A stretch of 64,000 nt of DNA from Prevotella sp. Lineage in GTDB: Bacteria; Bacteroidota; Bacteroidia; Bacteroidales; Bacteroidaceae. This document shows, piece by piece, positions 51,532 to 59,102 of the stretch. Position 1 is the stretch's first letter, and the number at the start of each line of letters is the position of its first letter. The DNA is taken from assembly GCA_017619755.1 (NCBI GenBank), contig JAFZRU010000027.1, forward strand, positions 62,001-126,000, in the 5' to 3' direction. A model generated the notes under the pieces. The model made no database searches. It saw only the letters and a list, made by a program, of their open reading frames with translations, and was not told the origin of the DNA. The translations under genes were made by a program, and so were the position numbers.

Positions 51532-54108
51532 TTAACTCCATTCGTAGGAGACGGTGTTTGCTTGTTGGTCGGTAGTTTTGTTGACGGTGTTGTTTTTGAA
51601 AATGAACTCAAATTGCCCTTCGTTCTCGGGTGTCTTCGACCCCTCCACCTTGTAGTCGGGAACGGAGATGCCCTTCCTGATGAAAAGCAGTTTGATGTCT
51701 GTGGGTCGAACCCGTCTGCCTCCTTCAACATAGTCGCCCACGACGAACTTGTTGTCGGAAACCTTGATGGATGGTTTCTGCCCGTTTCTCGTTCTCCTAA
51801 ACTTTCCCGTTTTTGCGTCTTTCTCGTAAACGGCCCCGTACTGGTTCCAAGGCACGACGACGAACAAAGCCTCCCTAAATCCGATGACACTTGGGTCTTT
51901 GGCTGTTGATTTCCACCTGTCGGAAGATATTTTTGCCGCCTTGAACGTATTGCCATGGCAAGTGAAATTTACGCAAATCAACTTGCCGTTTGCTTTCATT
52001 CCTCCGAGCCTTGTGTTCCCCATGTCGAAAGTGTTGTTGATGAAAGTGTAGTCGTTGACGGGTACGACGATGTCGTGTGCGGAAGGCTTGTGGCTCATCA
52101 CCACCGACTGCAAGTTGGTGGTGATAAAATCGTCGAGGTTCTCCCCCATCCTCCGGTCATACCATTTCTCGCCTTTCCTCAAGCCCTGATAGACTGCCGG
52201 GTCATACTTCTTGAGGTTCTTCTCATATTTGGTGTCAGTCTCCCTCACCTTGCCTGTCTTGGGGTCGATTTCGTCTTCGAGCCTCCATTGGCTGATGGTT
52301 GACTTGCTTCCACTTCTGAAAAACTCCGGATGATAAGCCTCCCCTTGCGTCACGGCAACGTCCCACTTGTCCTGCACCCATTCCCTGTCGATGGTGAATG
52401 TTGAATTGCTGAAGTATCTCACGGTTTTCTCGTATCTCCAACCCGGTCGGTAAGCGTAAGGCACACCGAGGTTCTTGGCCTTGAGTACGCCCGTCGTCTC
52501 CGCCCTGGCGTAGGACAATGTAAGGACGTTGGAGACGCTGTTGTTGGCGTAGTACAGTTTGACGACGGAAGCATAGATGTCGTATGTGGCGAATTTGGCA
52601 TGGTGGTGCTTGGGTGCCTGTGTGGTGTCCGCAGAGAAAGCCTCCACCCTGACGGTCTGCTTGGAAACGAAGTTTTTAATCGTGTTTCCCAACACGTATG
52701 CCGTCCCTCCCTCCAAAAGCAGTGCGCAGTAGTATTGCGAGTAGGTGTTTCTTTTGGCCAATATGCGGTCGGCCCCATGGAATTTGTTCTCCACAAACCA
52801 CATCGGGCACGAGTGATAAGCCATTTTGAGACCGTTTTGCGTGCTGGTGGCATGTGTGACGAGTTCTGCAGCAGACCCAAAACCCTCATTGTCGTCCACC
52901 CAAAATCCGGCCTTGTAATTGTCATGCTTGTAACCAGCGAAGATGCAGTTTCGGACAAAGCGGTAAGAGTCGGTAAACCTTGCCCTGTCGCTTCTGATGA
53001 TTTGTGCTCCGAAGAAGAAATTATCTTTGACGAGGAGGTTTTTCAGTCTGTTTCCCTCTTCGAGTTTTCCATTCCTCCAAGGGTCTTTGTCCTTGAAATA
53101 GAGATAGATGAATTTTCCGGCGTATTGCCTTCCCTCCCTGTTGCCGAACTCCTGAGCGTTTGGTTCCCCTGTGGGGTCTCCCTTTGTCGAAGCAAAGCCT
53201 TGGAAGACACACCCCTCTACTTTCAGTTGGTCAACGCCCTTGCTGTCCGTCTCCTTGAAATCCCTCCCAACGTTGGTGGCACAGTTGACGAAAATGGACC
53301 AATTGGAGCCTCCCTGCTTGAGCAGCAGCATCTTTCTGAGGTTAAGGGAATGCTCCGTGTAGAACAGTCCCCATCTGGCATAAATCCCCCCGACAGCTTT
53401 TCCCTTCACCTCCCCGTCGATGAGAAAGTCCCTTTTGAGGTTGATGATGGTTTTGGCGAATGACGCGGGTTTTTCCAAGTTGACGCCCCCTTCTCCCGGC
53501 AGCACGGCGTAAACCTTCCTCAGTTTCAGTCCGGCACAGTTGGATGGCAGGTCCTTGATGAGCTGTGCGTTGTACATACCAATGGTTTTCAGCGTGGCCT
53601 TGTTGTTTTGCAGGAGCCTCACCACCTTGTCATAAGACCCATCGTCGATGTGACGATAGCTGTTATTGGAGGTGTCGAAGGCCCTTTTGAGGTTATCGCC
53701 CTCAAGCATCATCCGGGCATGCTCGTTGCTGATGTCGAGGAGTGAGCTGCTTTGGAATCCCTGCTTCACTTTGACGGTTTTTCCGAGCCTTGTCTGCGTG
53801 GTGCTTGCCACATCATAATATCCCGGTATCATCCCCAAGCCTTCCCCGGTGATGACGAAGGGGGCGCTGGAACCTTTGGGGATGCTCTCCACCACCGGCA
53901 CGCCATCGGCGACCCCTTTCAGTTGGAAAGCATTCATCACGTCGTTGGCGGTGACCTCCTCCACCTTTTTTTGAACAAGCACCTTGCCACGAGGCATTTT
54001 CATCACCTCGTTAGTCGTATTGCCCTCACGTGCGGAACCTCCCTGCCTGTTGAGCGGCAGGGGGAGCAAGAAAAGGGAGATGGCACAAAGTGCGGCAAGT
54101 CTCATCAT
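51532..54108 (-). CDS. Large exported protein, probable parallel beta-helix, function unknown
   Basis: About 858 residues. The signal peptide starts MMRLAALCAISLFLLPL. The mature protein is rich in short repeated strands with Asn and aromatic residues (VEGCVFQGFAS, VKDNFFFGAQI, VRNCIFAGYK, VENKFHGADRI, LGNTIKNFVS, FINNTFDMGNT, FKNNTVNK), the signature of right-handed parallel beta-helix folds found in polysaccharide lyases and glycosidases. I cannot assign a lyase family or point to catalytic residues. GTG 54129 is in frame but lies only seven bases after the predicted transcript start; ATG 54108 fits better. It is a single-gene unit with its own promoter. Confidence 0.7.
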   Translation of the reverse strand: MMRLAALCAISLFLLPLPLNRQGGSAREGNTTNEVMKMPRGKVLVQKKVEEVTANDVMNAFQLKGVADGVPVVESIPKGSSAPFVITGEGLGMIPGYYDVASTTQTRLGKTVKVKQGFQSSSLLDISNEHARMMLEGDNLKRAFDTSNNSYRHIDDGSYDKVVRLLQNNKATLKTIGMYNAQLIKDLPSNCAGLKLRKVYAVLPGEGGVNLEKPASFAKTIINLKRDFLIDGEVKGKAVGGIYARWGLFYTEHSLNLRKMLLLKQGGSNWSIFVNCATNVGRDFKETDSKGVDQLKVEGCVFQGFASTKGDPTGEPNAQEFGNREGRQYAGKFIYLYFKDKDPWRNGKLEEGNRLKNLLVKDNFFFGAQIIRSDRARFTDSYRFVRNCIFAGYKHDNYKAGFWVDDNEGFGSAAELVTHATSTQNGLKMAYHSCPMWFVENKFHGADRILAKRNTYSQYYCALLLEGGTAYVLGNTIKNFVSKQTVRVEAFSADTTQAPKHHHAKFATYDIYASVVKLYYANNSVSNVLTLSYARAETTGVLKAKNLGVPYAYRPGWRYEKTVRYFSNSTFTIDREWVQDKWDVAVTQGEAYHPEFFRSGSKSTISQWRLEDEIDPKTGKVRETDTKYEKNLKKYDPAVYQGLRKGEKWYDRRMGENLDDFITTNLQSVVMSHKPSAHDIVVPVNDYTFINNTFDMGNTRLGGMKANGKLICVNFTCHGNTFKAAKISSDRWKSTAKDPSVIGFREALFVVVPWNQYGAVYEKDAKTGKFRRTRNGQKPSIKVSDNKFVVGDYVEGGRRVRPTDIKLLFIRKGISVPDYKVEGSKTPENEGQFEFIFKNNTVNKTTDQQANTVSYEWS

Positions 54109-54142
54109 GTCGTATGGTCTTTTCTTCACGTAATAACCGCTG

Positions 54143-54173
54143 CAAAACTAATCATTTATTTTTGATTATCCAA
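54143..54173 (-). promoter_or_regulatory. Bacteroidetes-type promoter for the beta-helix protein gene
   Basis: Minus strand: TTG (complement of 54171-54173), a 20-base spacer, TAGTTTTG (complement of 54143-54150). Start predicted near 54136. Confidence 0.75.
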
Positions 54174-54236
54174 GAAACACGGATGATTATCCCACGAAGA
54201 GGGGGAAATGCCAGCATGGGAAACGTGCAACGCGAC

Positions 54237-54276
54237 AAAAAAACGGCGGCTGTGTCGCTTGAAGCACCACAGCCGC
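54237..54276 (-). terminator. Factor-independent terminator of the 26-residue peptide unit
   Basis: Read on the minus strand: GCGGCTGTG stem with its perfect complement (54246-54254 and 54268-54276), then CCG and seven Ts (complement of A-run 54237-54243). It lies about 60 bases after the 26-codon ORF. Confidence 0.82.
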
Positions 54277-54333
54277 TCGTCAACCATTAATCTTATGAAA
54301 AACAATCCTTACCTTGTTGATGTCACATTTTCA

Positions 54334-54414
54334 TTATGCGAACACCTTTTGAGTTTTCTCCTTGATCTGTGCCACCACTCCGAGGAAGCGAACGGCAATG
54401 AGGAACATATCCAT
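54334..54414 (-). CDS. Putative 26-residue peptide gene with its own promoter and terminator
   Basis: The minus strand reads 26 codons from ATG 54414 to TAA 54334, starting MDMFLIAVRFLGVVAQIKEK and ending with six further residues, TQKVFA. The first 16 residues are hydrophobic and the tail is basic, as in small membrane-associated peptides. A second in-frame ATG is at 54408. A consensus promoter lies at 54457-54487, about 36 bases of leader precede the ATG, and a strong terminator follows at 54237-54276. No other gene lies between them, so this is either a peptide gene or a small regulatory RNA of about 215 bases. I recognise no family. Confidence 0.55.
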   Translation of the reverse strand: MDMFLIAVRFLGVVAQIKEKTQKVFA

Positions 54415-54456
54415 AACCTATTTTAATTTTTTATGTTGTTTTTTGTTTTGACGATG

Positions 54457-54487
54457 CAAAGTTACGACTGTGTGGGCGCACAGCCAA
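54457..54487 (-). promoter_or_regulatory. Bacteroidetes-type promoter for the 26-residue peptide / small RNA unit
   Basis: Minus strand: TTG (complement of 54485-54487), a 20-base spacer, TAACTTTG (complement of 54457-54464). Transcription predicted from about 54450. Confidence 0.78.
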
Positions 54488-54558
54488 GTTTTTTGCCACT
54501 TTTATTCAAAAAATATGCATATTTTTGACATGCGTCAAATGGGGAAATCCTGCCAAAG

Positions 54559-54583
54559 AAAAAGGCCGCCCTTTCGAGCGGCC
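54559..54583 (-). terminator. Factor-independent terminator after the DUF4890 gene
   Basis: Minus strand: GGCCGC, an 8-base loop, GCGGCC, then TTTTT (complement of 54559-54563). Confidence 0.78.
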
Positions 54584-54661
54584 CTGTCATCCTAAATCTT
54601 TCAACCTATGAACGCATGAATAGAGACATTATTCTTATGCGTCACCTATGCAATTTGTTTC

Positions 54662-55171
54662 TTAATTATCTGAATTGGCCTGCCTTGGCGGTCTGCGCTG
54701 CATGCGCTGCTGCCTGTCGGCCTCGTATTTGGCGTATTGCTCTTCGGTCATGATGCTCTTGAGACCAGCTTCGTACTCCTTCATCTTCTCCGGGTCGAAA
54801 TTTCTGGGACCTCTTCCCTGACCCGGCCTCGGTCCTCTTGGCTGTCCTTGTCCGGCTTGTGCATTGTCAGAAGGTGGAGTTTGCTGTTGTGTCCTCTGTC
54901 CATCACCGCCCGGTCTTCCTTGTGGTCTTCCACCGGGACGTCCGCCCATTCTTGGACCTCCGAACATCGTGTCGGAATACTTGTTGTTGAGTTCGAGGAG
55001 TTGCATTTTCTGGTTGTCATTGAGACCATACCTCTCGGCCATCATGTCAGTCCTTCTCTGTATCATCTCAGAGCGGTCGAAATTCCTTCCCTCACGTCTT
55101 TGTTGCTCCTGAGCCATGGCGGAAAGGGAGACGGAGGCCGCCATGACAGCAATCAATAATACCTTTTTCAT
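54662..55171 (-). CDS. DUF4890-type exported protein (Spy/CpxP-like layout)
   Basis: A 169-residue periplasmic protein. Signal peptide residues 1-20, ending SAMAQ. The first mature half is helical and charged (MIQRRTDMMAERYGLNDNQK), the middle (about 72-125) is a low-complexity Gly-Arg-Pro-Gln stretch (GGRPGGRPQGRPGGDG), and a second helix follows (EKMKEYEAGLKSIMTEEQYAKYE). This two-helix pattern is that of DUF4890 in Bacteroidetes, related in style to Spy/CpxP periplasmic chaperones. The Gly-Arg-Pro insert is unusually long. It is a single-gene unit closed by the terminator at 54559-54583; only a weak promoter match (CACCTTTG, minus strand near 55230) is seen upstream. Confidence 0.75.
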   Translation of the reverse strand: MKKVLLIAVMAASVSLSAMAQEQQRREGRNFDRSEMIQRRTDMMAERYGLNDNQKMQLLELNNKYSDTMFGGPRMGGRPGGRPQGRPGGDGQRTQQQTPPSDNAQAGQGQPRGPRPGQGRGPRNFDPEKMKEYEAGLKSIMTEEQYAKYEADRQQRMQRRPPRQANSDN

Positions 55172-55540
55172 AATCCAGATGTTTTAATGTTTATAAATTG
55201 GTTATTTCCTTTTTCTGACAATTTGACGCACAAAGGTGTGCTTAGGTTTAATGATTCAACATTATTTGACGGTTTTTCACAATTATGATATTTTTTGTAA
55301 CAATTCAGCGATAATTTATTTCAACACGCGCTCGACTTTGTCGCTTTGCTTGTCAAAGAATTTCCACGAATTAATCATAATTTTTTTAATGGAATGGACG
55401 TAAATCATTCTATTAGCCCAAATTTGTACGTCTTTGAGTAACAATTAACGAATAATTATATGGTAATTATATGTATAAATGTTATTCGTTAAATAATTAC
55501 TATTTTTTGCAGGAAATATGATGTTAATTGGTGAAAAAGT
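55172..55540. other. Long AT-rich divergent intergenic region
   Basis: About 370 bases between divergent genes. No ORF worth calling. It contains a perfect 11-bp inverted repeat (TTAACGAATAA at 55445-55455 and its complement at 55482-55492) listed separately, and several imperfect AT dyads. It probably carries the regulatory sites of both flanking genes. Confidence 0.5.
55445..55492. promoter_or_regulatory. 11-bp inverted repeat upstream of the DUF4230 operon
   Basis: TTAACGAATAA and TTATTCGTTAA, perfect complements separated by 26 AT-rich bases, with the right arm 50 bases before the -7 element at 55543. It may be an operator with two half-sites or part of a leader hairpin from another start. 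Confidence 0.45.
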
Positions 55541-55542
55541 AT

Positions 55543-55550
55543 TAAGTTTG
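55543..55550 (+). promoter_or_regulatory. Probable -7 element for the DUF4230 operon
   Basis: TAAGTTTG, a full match to TAnnTTTG. No TTG occurs at the normal spacing, so activation may need another factor. The leader is about 20 bases to ATG 55577. Confidence 0.5.
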
Positions 55551-55576
55551 CAATTCCAAAGCAAAACCCATCAACC

Positions 55577-56266
55577 ATGAGCCATGCCCATCGCCCCTTG
55601 TGGGCCTATTCATTGTCGGCCATCCTGCTGCTCACCCTCGCCTGCTGCGGTGGGAAAAAAGCGGAGCCGCCTTCACCGCCACAAGAGCCGGCGAAGACGG
55701 AGAGTCGCGAGGCCAAGGTGGAGAAACTGGTGTCCACCGTGAAGAAATGCTCCCGTCTCTACACCACGGAATACCAGATACACAAGATCATCACCCATGA
55801 GGACGAGTTGAAGCTGAAAGGCAGCATCCTTGGCATCGACTACGACTTCGACATCCCGGCCGGCAGTCGCAGCATCGCCATCCCTATTGACGCCACGGTG
55901 AAAGGCTACATCGACTTCGGCACCTTCAACGAGTCCAATGTGTTTTTCGACGGCGACCATTTGGAAATCACCCTTCCCGACCCCAAGGTGGAGTTGACCA
56001 GTACCCGTGTGAACCACGAGGAGGTTCAACGTTATGTGGCCCTTCTGCGTTCCGACTTCAGCGACGCCGAGTTGAGCCGTTACGAGAAAGAAGGCCGTGC
56101 GAGCATCCTCCAGTCGGTGCCGAGCCTGAAATTGGCCGAGCGTTCCCGCCAGAGTGCGAGCCGCCTGCTTCTCCCCCTCCTCCGCCAACTCGACCTGGGC
56201 GACAACATCACCATTACGTTCCGCAAGGACTTCGACGAGAACAGCCTTTCCACCCCCACCAATTAG
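55577..56266 (+). CDS. DUF4230 lipoprotein, first of a pair
   Basis: A 229-residue lipoprotein; the probable lipobox is LACC (Cys23 or Cys24). The DUF4230 fold follows with TTEYQIHKIITHEDEL, a GYIDFGTF strand, ITLPDPKVELTSTRV and a C-terminal amphipathic helix (ASRLLLPLLRQLDLGDN). DUF4230 proteins are widespread membrane-tethered proteins without a settled function. Six bases separate it from a second DUF4230 gene, so the two probably work together. Confidence 0.8.
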   Translation: MSHAHRPLWAYSLSAILLLTLACCGGKKAEPPSPPQEPAKTESREAKVEKLVSTVKKCSRLYTTEYQIHKIITHEDELKLKGSILGIDYDFDIPAGSRSIAIPIDATVKGYIDFGTFNESNVFFDGDHLEITLPDPKVELTSTRVNHEEVQRYVALLRSDFSDAELSRYEKEGRASILQSVPSLKLAERSRQSASRLLLPLLRQLDLGDNITITFRKDFDENSLSTPTN

Positions 56267-56272
56267 TCCGCC

Positions 56273-56887
56273 ATGCAACAGACCCCTCCCTTGAAAGAGC
56301 ATCAATTAATCCGCCTGTTTCTCACCGTGGCCACCTTGGTCACTTTGGTGAGCATGTTTGTCTTTGCCATCACGAAAGGTACGCGCAACGAACTGTCCCT
56401 CACCCCCGACCGTGAAGGCATCGTTGGCGACAGCCTCCAAATACAGTCCGTCCACGACATTGGCGAGTGGGAATTTCTCACATTGAGCGACGAGGAACTG
56501 GTGGACACCACCGCCTCTCGCCTGTTGGGCAGCGACCGCCAACTGACACGCATCTACTACGGCACCCTCCGCCTTGGTGTGGACATGGGCAAGCTATCCC
56601 CCGGTGCGCTTCGCTTGGTGGGCGACACGCTCGACGTCACCCTCCCCCCCATAGGTTTGCTCGACGACGACTTTATCGACGAGACACGCACGAAGTCGTT
56701 CCATGAGAAAGGCAGTTGGGACGAGGCCTCTCGCGCAGCCCTGTACCAACGCGCCAAGCGTCAGATGCTCTCGCGCTGCCTGACGGATCGCAACCTGTCC
56801 ATAGCCCGTCAAAACGCCGTGGAGGAGGTGAGCCAGATGTTCCACACCCTTGGCTATAGTTACGTGAACGTTCATTTCCAACCCTGA
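56273..56887 (+). CDS. DUF4230 membrane-anchored protein, second of a pair
   Basis: A 204-residue protein with one N-terminal membrane helix (about 13-33) rather than a lipobox. The DUF4230 pattern is YYGTLRLGVDMGKL, DTLDVTLPPIGLLDDD and the C-terminal RQNAVEEVSQMFHTLGY. It differs from its partner in lacking the TTEY region. It is nine bases from the symporter gene downstream and part of the same transcript. Confidence 0.78.
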   Translation: MQQTPPLKEHQLIRLFLTVATLVTLVSMFVFAITKGTRNELSLTPDREGIVGDSLQIQSVHDIGEWEFLTLSDEELVDTTASRLLGSDRQLTRIYYGTLRLGVDMGKLSPGALRLVGDTLDVTLPPIGLLDDDFIDETRTKSFHEKGSWDEASRAALYQRAKRQMLSRCLTDRNLSIARQNAVEEVSQMFHTLGYSYVNVHFQP

Positions 56888-56896
56888 CCACACGAC

Positions 56897-58300
56897 ATGG
56901 AAACCATCAACGACATCATCAGCAGCATCAACAGCGTCCTATGGGGCTGGCCCATGATCATCCTCCTCTTAGGCACCCACCTCTATCTGACCATCATCCT
57001 GAAATGCCCCCAGCGCAAGATATTCAAGGCCATCAAACTCTCCGTCTCCCGTGACAAGGACGCGAGTGGCGACGTGTCTCAGTTTGGCGCCCTTGCCACC
57101 GCCCTTGCCGCCACGATAGGCACGGGCAACATCGTCGGCGTAGGCACAGCCATCGCCTTGGGCGGCCCCGGTGCGGTGTTCTGGTGCTGGCTGACAGGCG
57201 TACTCGGCATCTCCACGAAATATGCGGAGGGTCTGCTTGCCATCAAGTATCGTGTGAAAACCGCCAACGGCCAGATGCTCGGCGGTCCGATGTACGCCTT
57301 GGAGCACGGCCTTGGTTGGAAATGGCTCGGCATCCTCTTCGCCCTGTTCTGCGCCCTTGCCTCCTTCGGCATCGGTTGCACGGTGCAGGCCAACGCCATC
57401 TCCACCTTGATGGAAGAGACCTTTCACATCTCCCCCTACTTGGTGGGCGGCGTGGTGTGTGCGCTGACAGCCGCCGTCATCATCGGCGGTGTGAAGAGCA
57501 TCGCCCGCGTGTGCATGGCCTTCGTGCCTTTCATGGCCATCTTCTATGTCGCCGGGTGCATCTACATCCTCTGTGCCAACTCCTCCTACCTCTGGCCGGC
57601 ATTGCAGACGATTGTCTCCTCAGCGTTCAACCCCTCCGCCGCCGGTGGTGGTTTTGTTGGCGGCAGCATCATGATAGCCGCCCGCTACGGCATCTCCCGC
57701 GGCCTGTTCTCCAACGAGTCGGGCATGGGCTCCGCTCCCATCGTCGCCGCCGCCGCCCGCACGCGCAACCCGGTGCGCCAGGCCTTGGTGTCGAGTTCCG
57801 GCACCTTCTGGGACACGGTGGTGATTTGCGCCCTCACCGGCCTGGTGATTGTGAGCAGTGCGCTGGCCCACCCCGACATCAACTTCACCGACGGCGCCAC
57901 GTTGACAAAATCGGCCTTCTCGAAGATTCCCTTCATCGGCGCCACGCTGCTCAACATCGGCTTGTTCACGTTCGCCTTCAGCACCATCCTTGGCTGGAGC
58001 TACTATGGCGAGCGTGCCGTGGAATACCTCTGGGGGAAGCGCATGACGCAGTCCTACCGCGTGGCGTACATCATCGCCGTGTTCATCGGCAGCGTCATCA
58101 GCCTCACCTTCGTCTGGAACATGGCCGACTGCTTCAACGCACTGATGGCCATCCCCAACCTTCTCTCGCTGCTCTTCCTCAGCCGTGTGCTGGTGCGTGA
58201 GACCAACCACTACCTGTGGGACGACCACTTGGACGAGCAGATGACCGACATCGAACTGGCCGAGGTGGACGACAGCGTCACCCCACCCGAAGCCTCATAA
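56897..58300 (+). CDS. Sodium:alanine/glycine symporter (AGCS family)
   Basis: A 467-residue inner-membrane symporter with about 11 hydrophobic segments. AGCS hallmarks are GTGNIVGVGTAIALGGPGA (residues about 75-93), NESGMGSAPIVAAAARTRNP (about 274-293) and STILGWSYYGERA. It takes up alanine, glycine or a related amino acid with sodium. It follows the DUF4230 pair and precedes the MBL-fold hydrolase by 13 bases, all in one apparent operon. Substrate choice among small neutral amino acids is not readable. Confidence 0.9.
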   Translation: METINDIISSINSVLWGWPMIILLLGTHLYLTIILKCPQRKIFKAIKLSVSRDKDASGDVSQFGALATALAATIGTGNIVGVGTAIALGGPGAVFWCWLTGVLGISTKYAEGLLAIKYRVKTANGQMLGGPMYALEHGLGWKWLGILFALFCALASFGIGCTVQANAISTLMEETFHISPYLVGGVVCALTAAVIIGGVKSIARVCMAFVPFMAIFYVAGCIYILCANSSYLWPALQTIVSSAFNPSAAGGGFVGGSIMIAARYGISRGLFSNESGMGSAPIVAAAARTRNPVRQALVSSSGTFWDTVVICALTGLVIVSSALAHPDINFTDGATLTKSAFSKIPFIGATLLNIGLFTFAFSTILGWSYYGERAVEYLWGKRMTQSYRVAYIIAVFIGSVISLTFVWNMADCFNALMAIPNLLSLLFLSRVLVRETNHYLWDDHLDEQMTDIELAEVDDSVTPPEAS

Positions 58301-58313
58301 AACATCAAACACT

Positions 58314-58979
58314 ATGGACACATTCAAGACAAAGAGCGGGAAGACCCTTGCAGTCACTCCCATCAAGCATGCGAGCATGGAGCTCGATTTCGACGGCCTC
58401 ATCATCCAAGTGGACCCTGTGACCGACGGGGCTGCACCCGTCACGGATTACACGCAATGGCGGAAGGCCGATGTCATCCTCATCACACACGACCACTACG
58501 ACCACGTGGACGCCCAAGCCGTTGAAGCCTTGAGCAAGGACGGCACGGTGATTGTGGCGAACGGCAATGCCGCCGCCCTGTTGGGAGACGGCGAGGTGCT
58601 GTACAACGGCGACAACATTCGCCTTGCCGACGACCTCGTGGTACATGCCGTGGCAGCTTACAACATCACCCCCGGCCATACGCAGTTCCACCCCAAAGGC
58701 CGTGACAACGGCTACATCATCGAGGCCGACGGCCTGCGCGTGTATATTGCCGGCGACACGGAGGACATCGAGGAGATGGCCGAGGTAGGTCCGGTGGACG
58801 TAGCCTTCCTCCCCTGCAACCAACCCTACACGATGACTCCGCAACAACTACGCCATGCCGCCGACATGGTGCGCCCCGACGTGCTCTTCCCCTACCACTA
58901 CGGCGACACCGCTCCCGAGGCCATGATGGCAGCACTTGATGGTAGCGGCATCGAAGTGAGGATAAGGGAATTCCAGTAA
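58314..58979 (+). CDS. Stand-alone MBL-fold metallohydrolase (UlaG-like)
   Basis: A 221-residue cytosolic hydrolase with the metal motif THDHYDHVD (His59, His61, Asp63, His64) and the later AGDTEDIEEMAEVG block. It is closely similar to the MBL half of the rhodanese fusion at 42051-43103: both contain FKTKSGKT, QFHPKGRDNG and FLPCNQPYTMT. It lacks a signal peptide and the rhodanese domain, so the pair represent a cytosolic and an exported form. It is the last gene of the DUF4230-symporter unit. Confidence 0.87.
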   Translation: MDTFKTKSGKTLAVTPIKHASMELDFDGLIIQVDPVTDGAAPVTDYTQWRKADVILITHDHYDHVDAQAVEALSKDGTVIVANGNAAALLGDGEVLYNGDNIRLADDLVVHAVAAYNITPGHTQFHPKGRDNGYIIEADGLRVYIAGDTEDIEEMAEVGPVDVAFLPCNQPYTMTPQQLRHAADMVRPDVLFPYHYGDTAPEAMMAALDGSGIEVRIREFQ

Positions 58980-58980
58980 G

Positions 58981-59043
58981 GGGTTTAAGGAGTTTAAGGA
59001 GTTTAAATAGTTTAAGGGTTTAAAGGGTTTAAGGGGTTTAAGG
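58981..59043. repeat. 9-bp-period tandem array (GTTTAAGGN)7
   Basis: GTTTAA occurs at 58983, 58992, 59001, 59010, 59018, 59027 and 59036, spaced 9 bases with one 8-base step. It begins immediately after the MBL gene stop and abuts a hairpin terminator. The period is the same as in the CTATAG arrays at 16786 and 20870 but the sequence differs. Confidence 0.88.
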
Positions 59044-59082
59044 ACAGTGAAGCCACACCTTTGGGAGGTGTGGCTTCACTGT
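59044..59082. terminator. Bidirectional hairpin between convergent genes
   Basis: Perfect 17-bp stem (ACAGTGAAGCCACACCT with its complement) around a TTGGG loop. It sits between the convergent MBL and GH95 genes. There is no strong T-run on either side, so termination may be assisted. Confidence 0.78.
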
Positions 59083-59102
59083 TGATGAATATTTGAGAGG
59101 AC

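Noticed and set aside
54090-54426. Plus-strand ORFs of 66 and 72 codons
   Set aside because: They are antisense to a terminator, the 26-codon unit and a promoter; no plus-strand promoter or domain.
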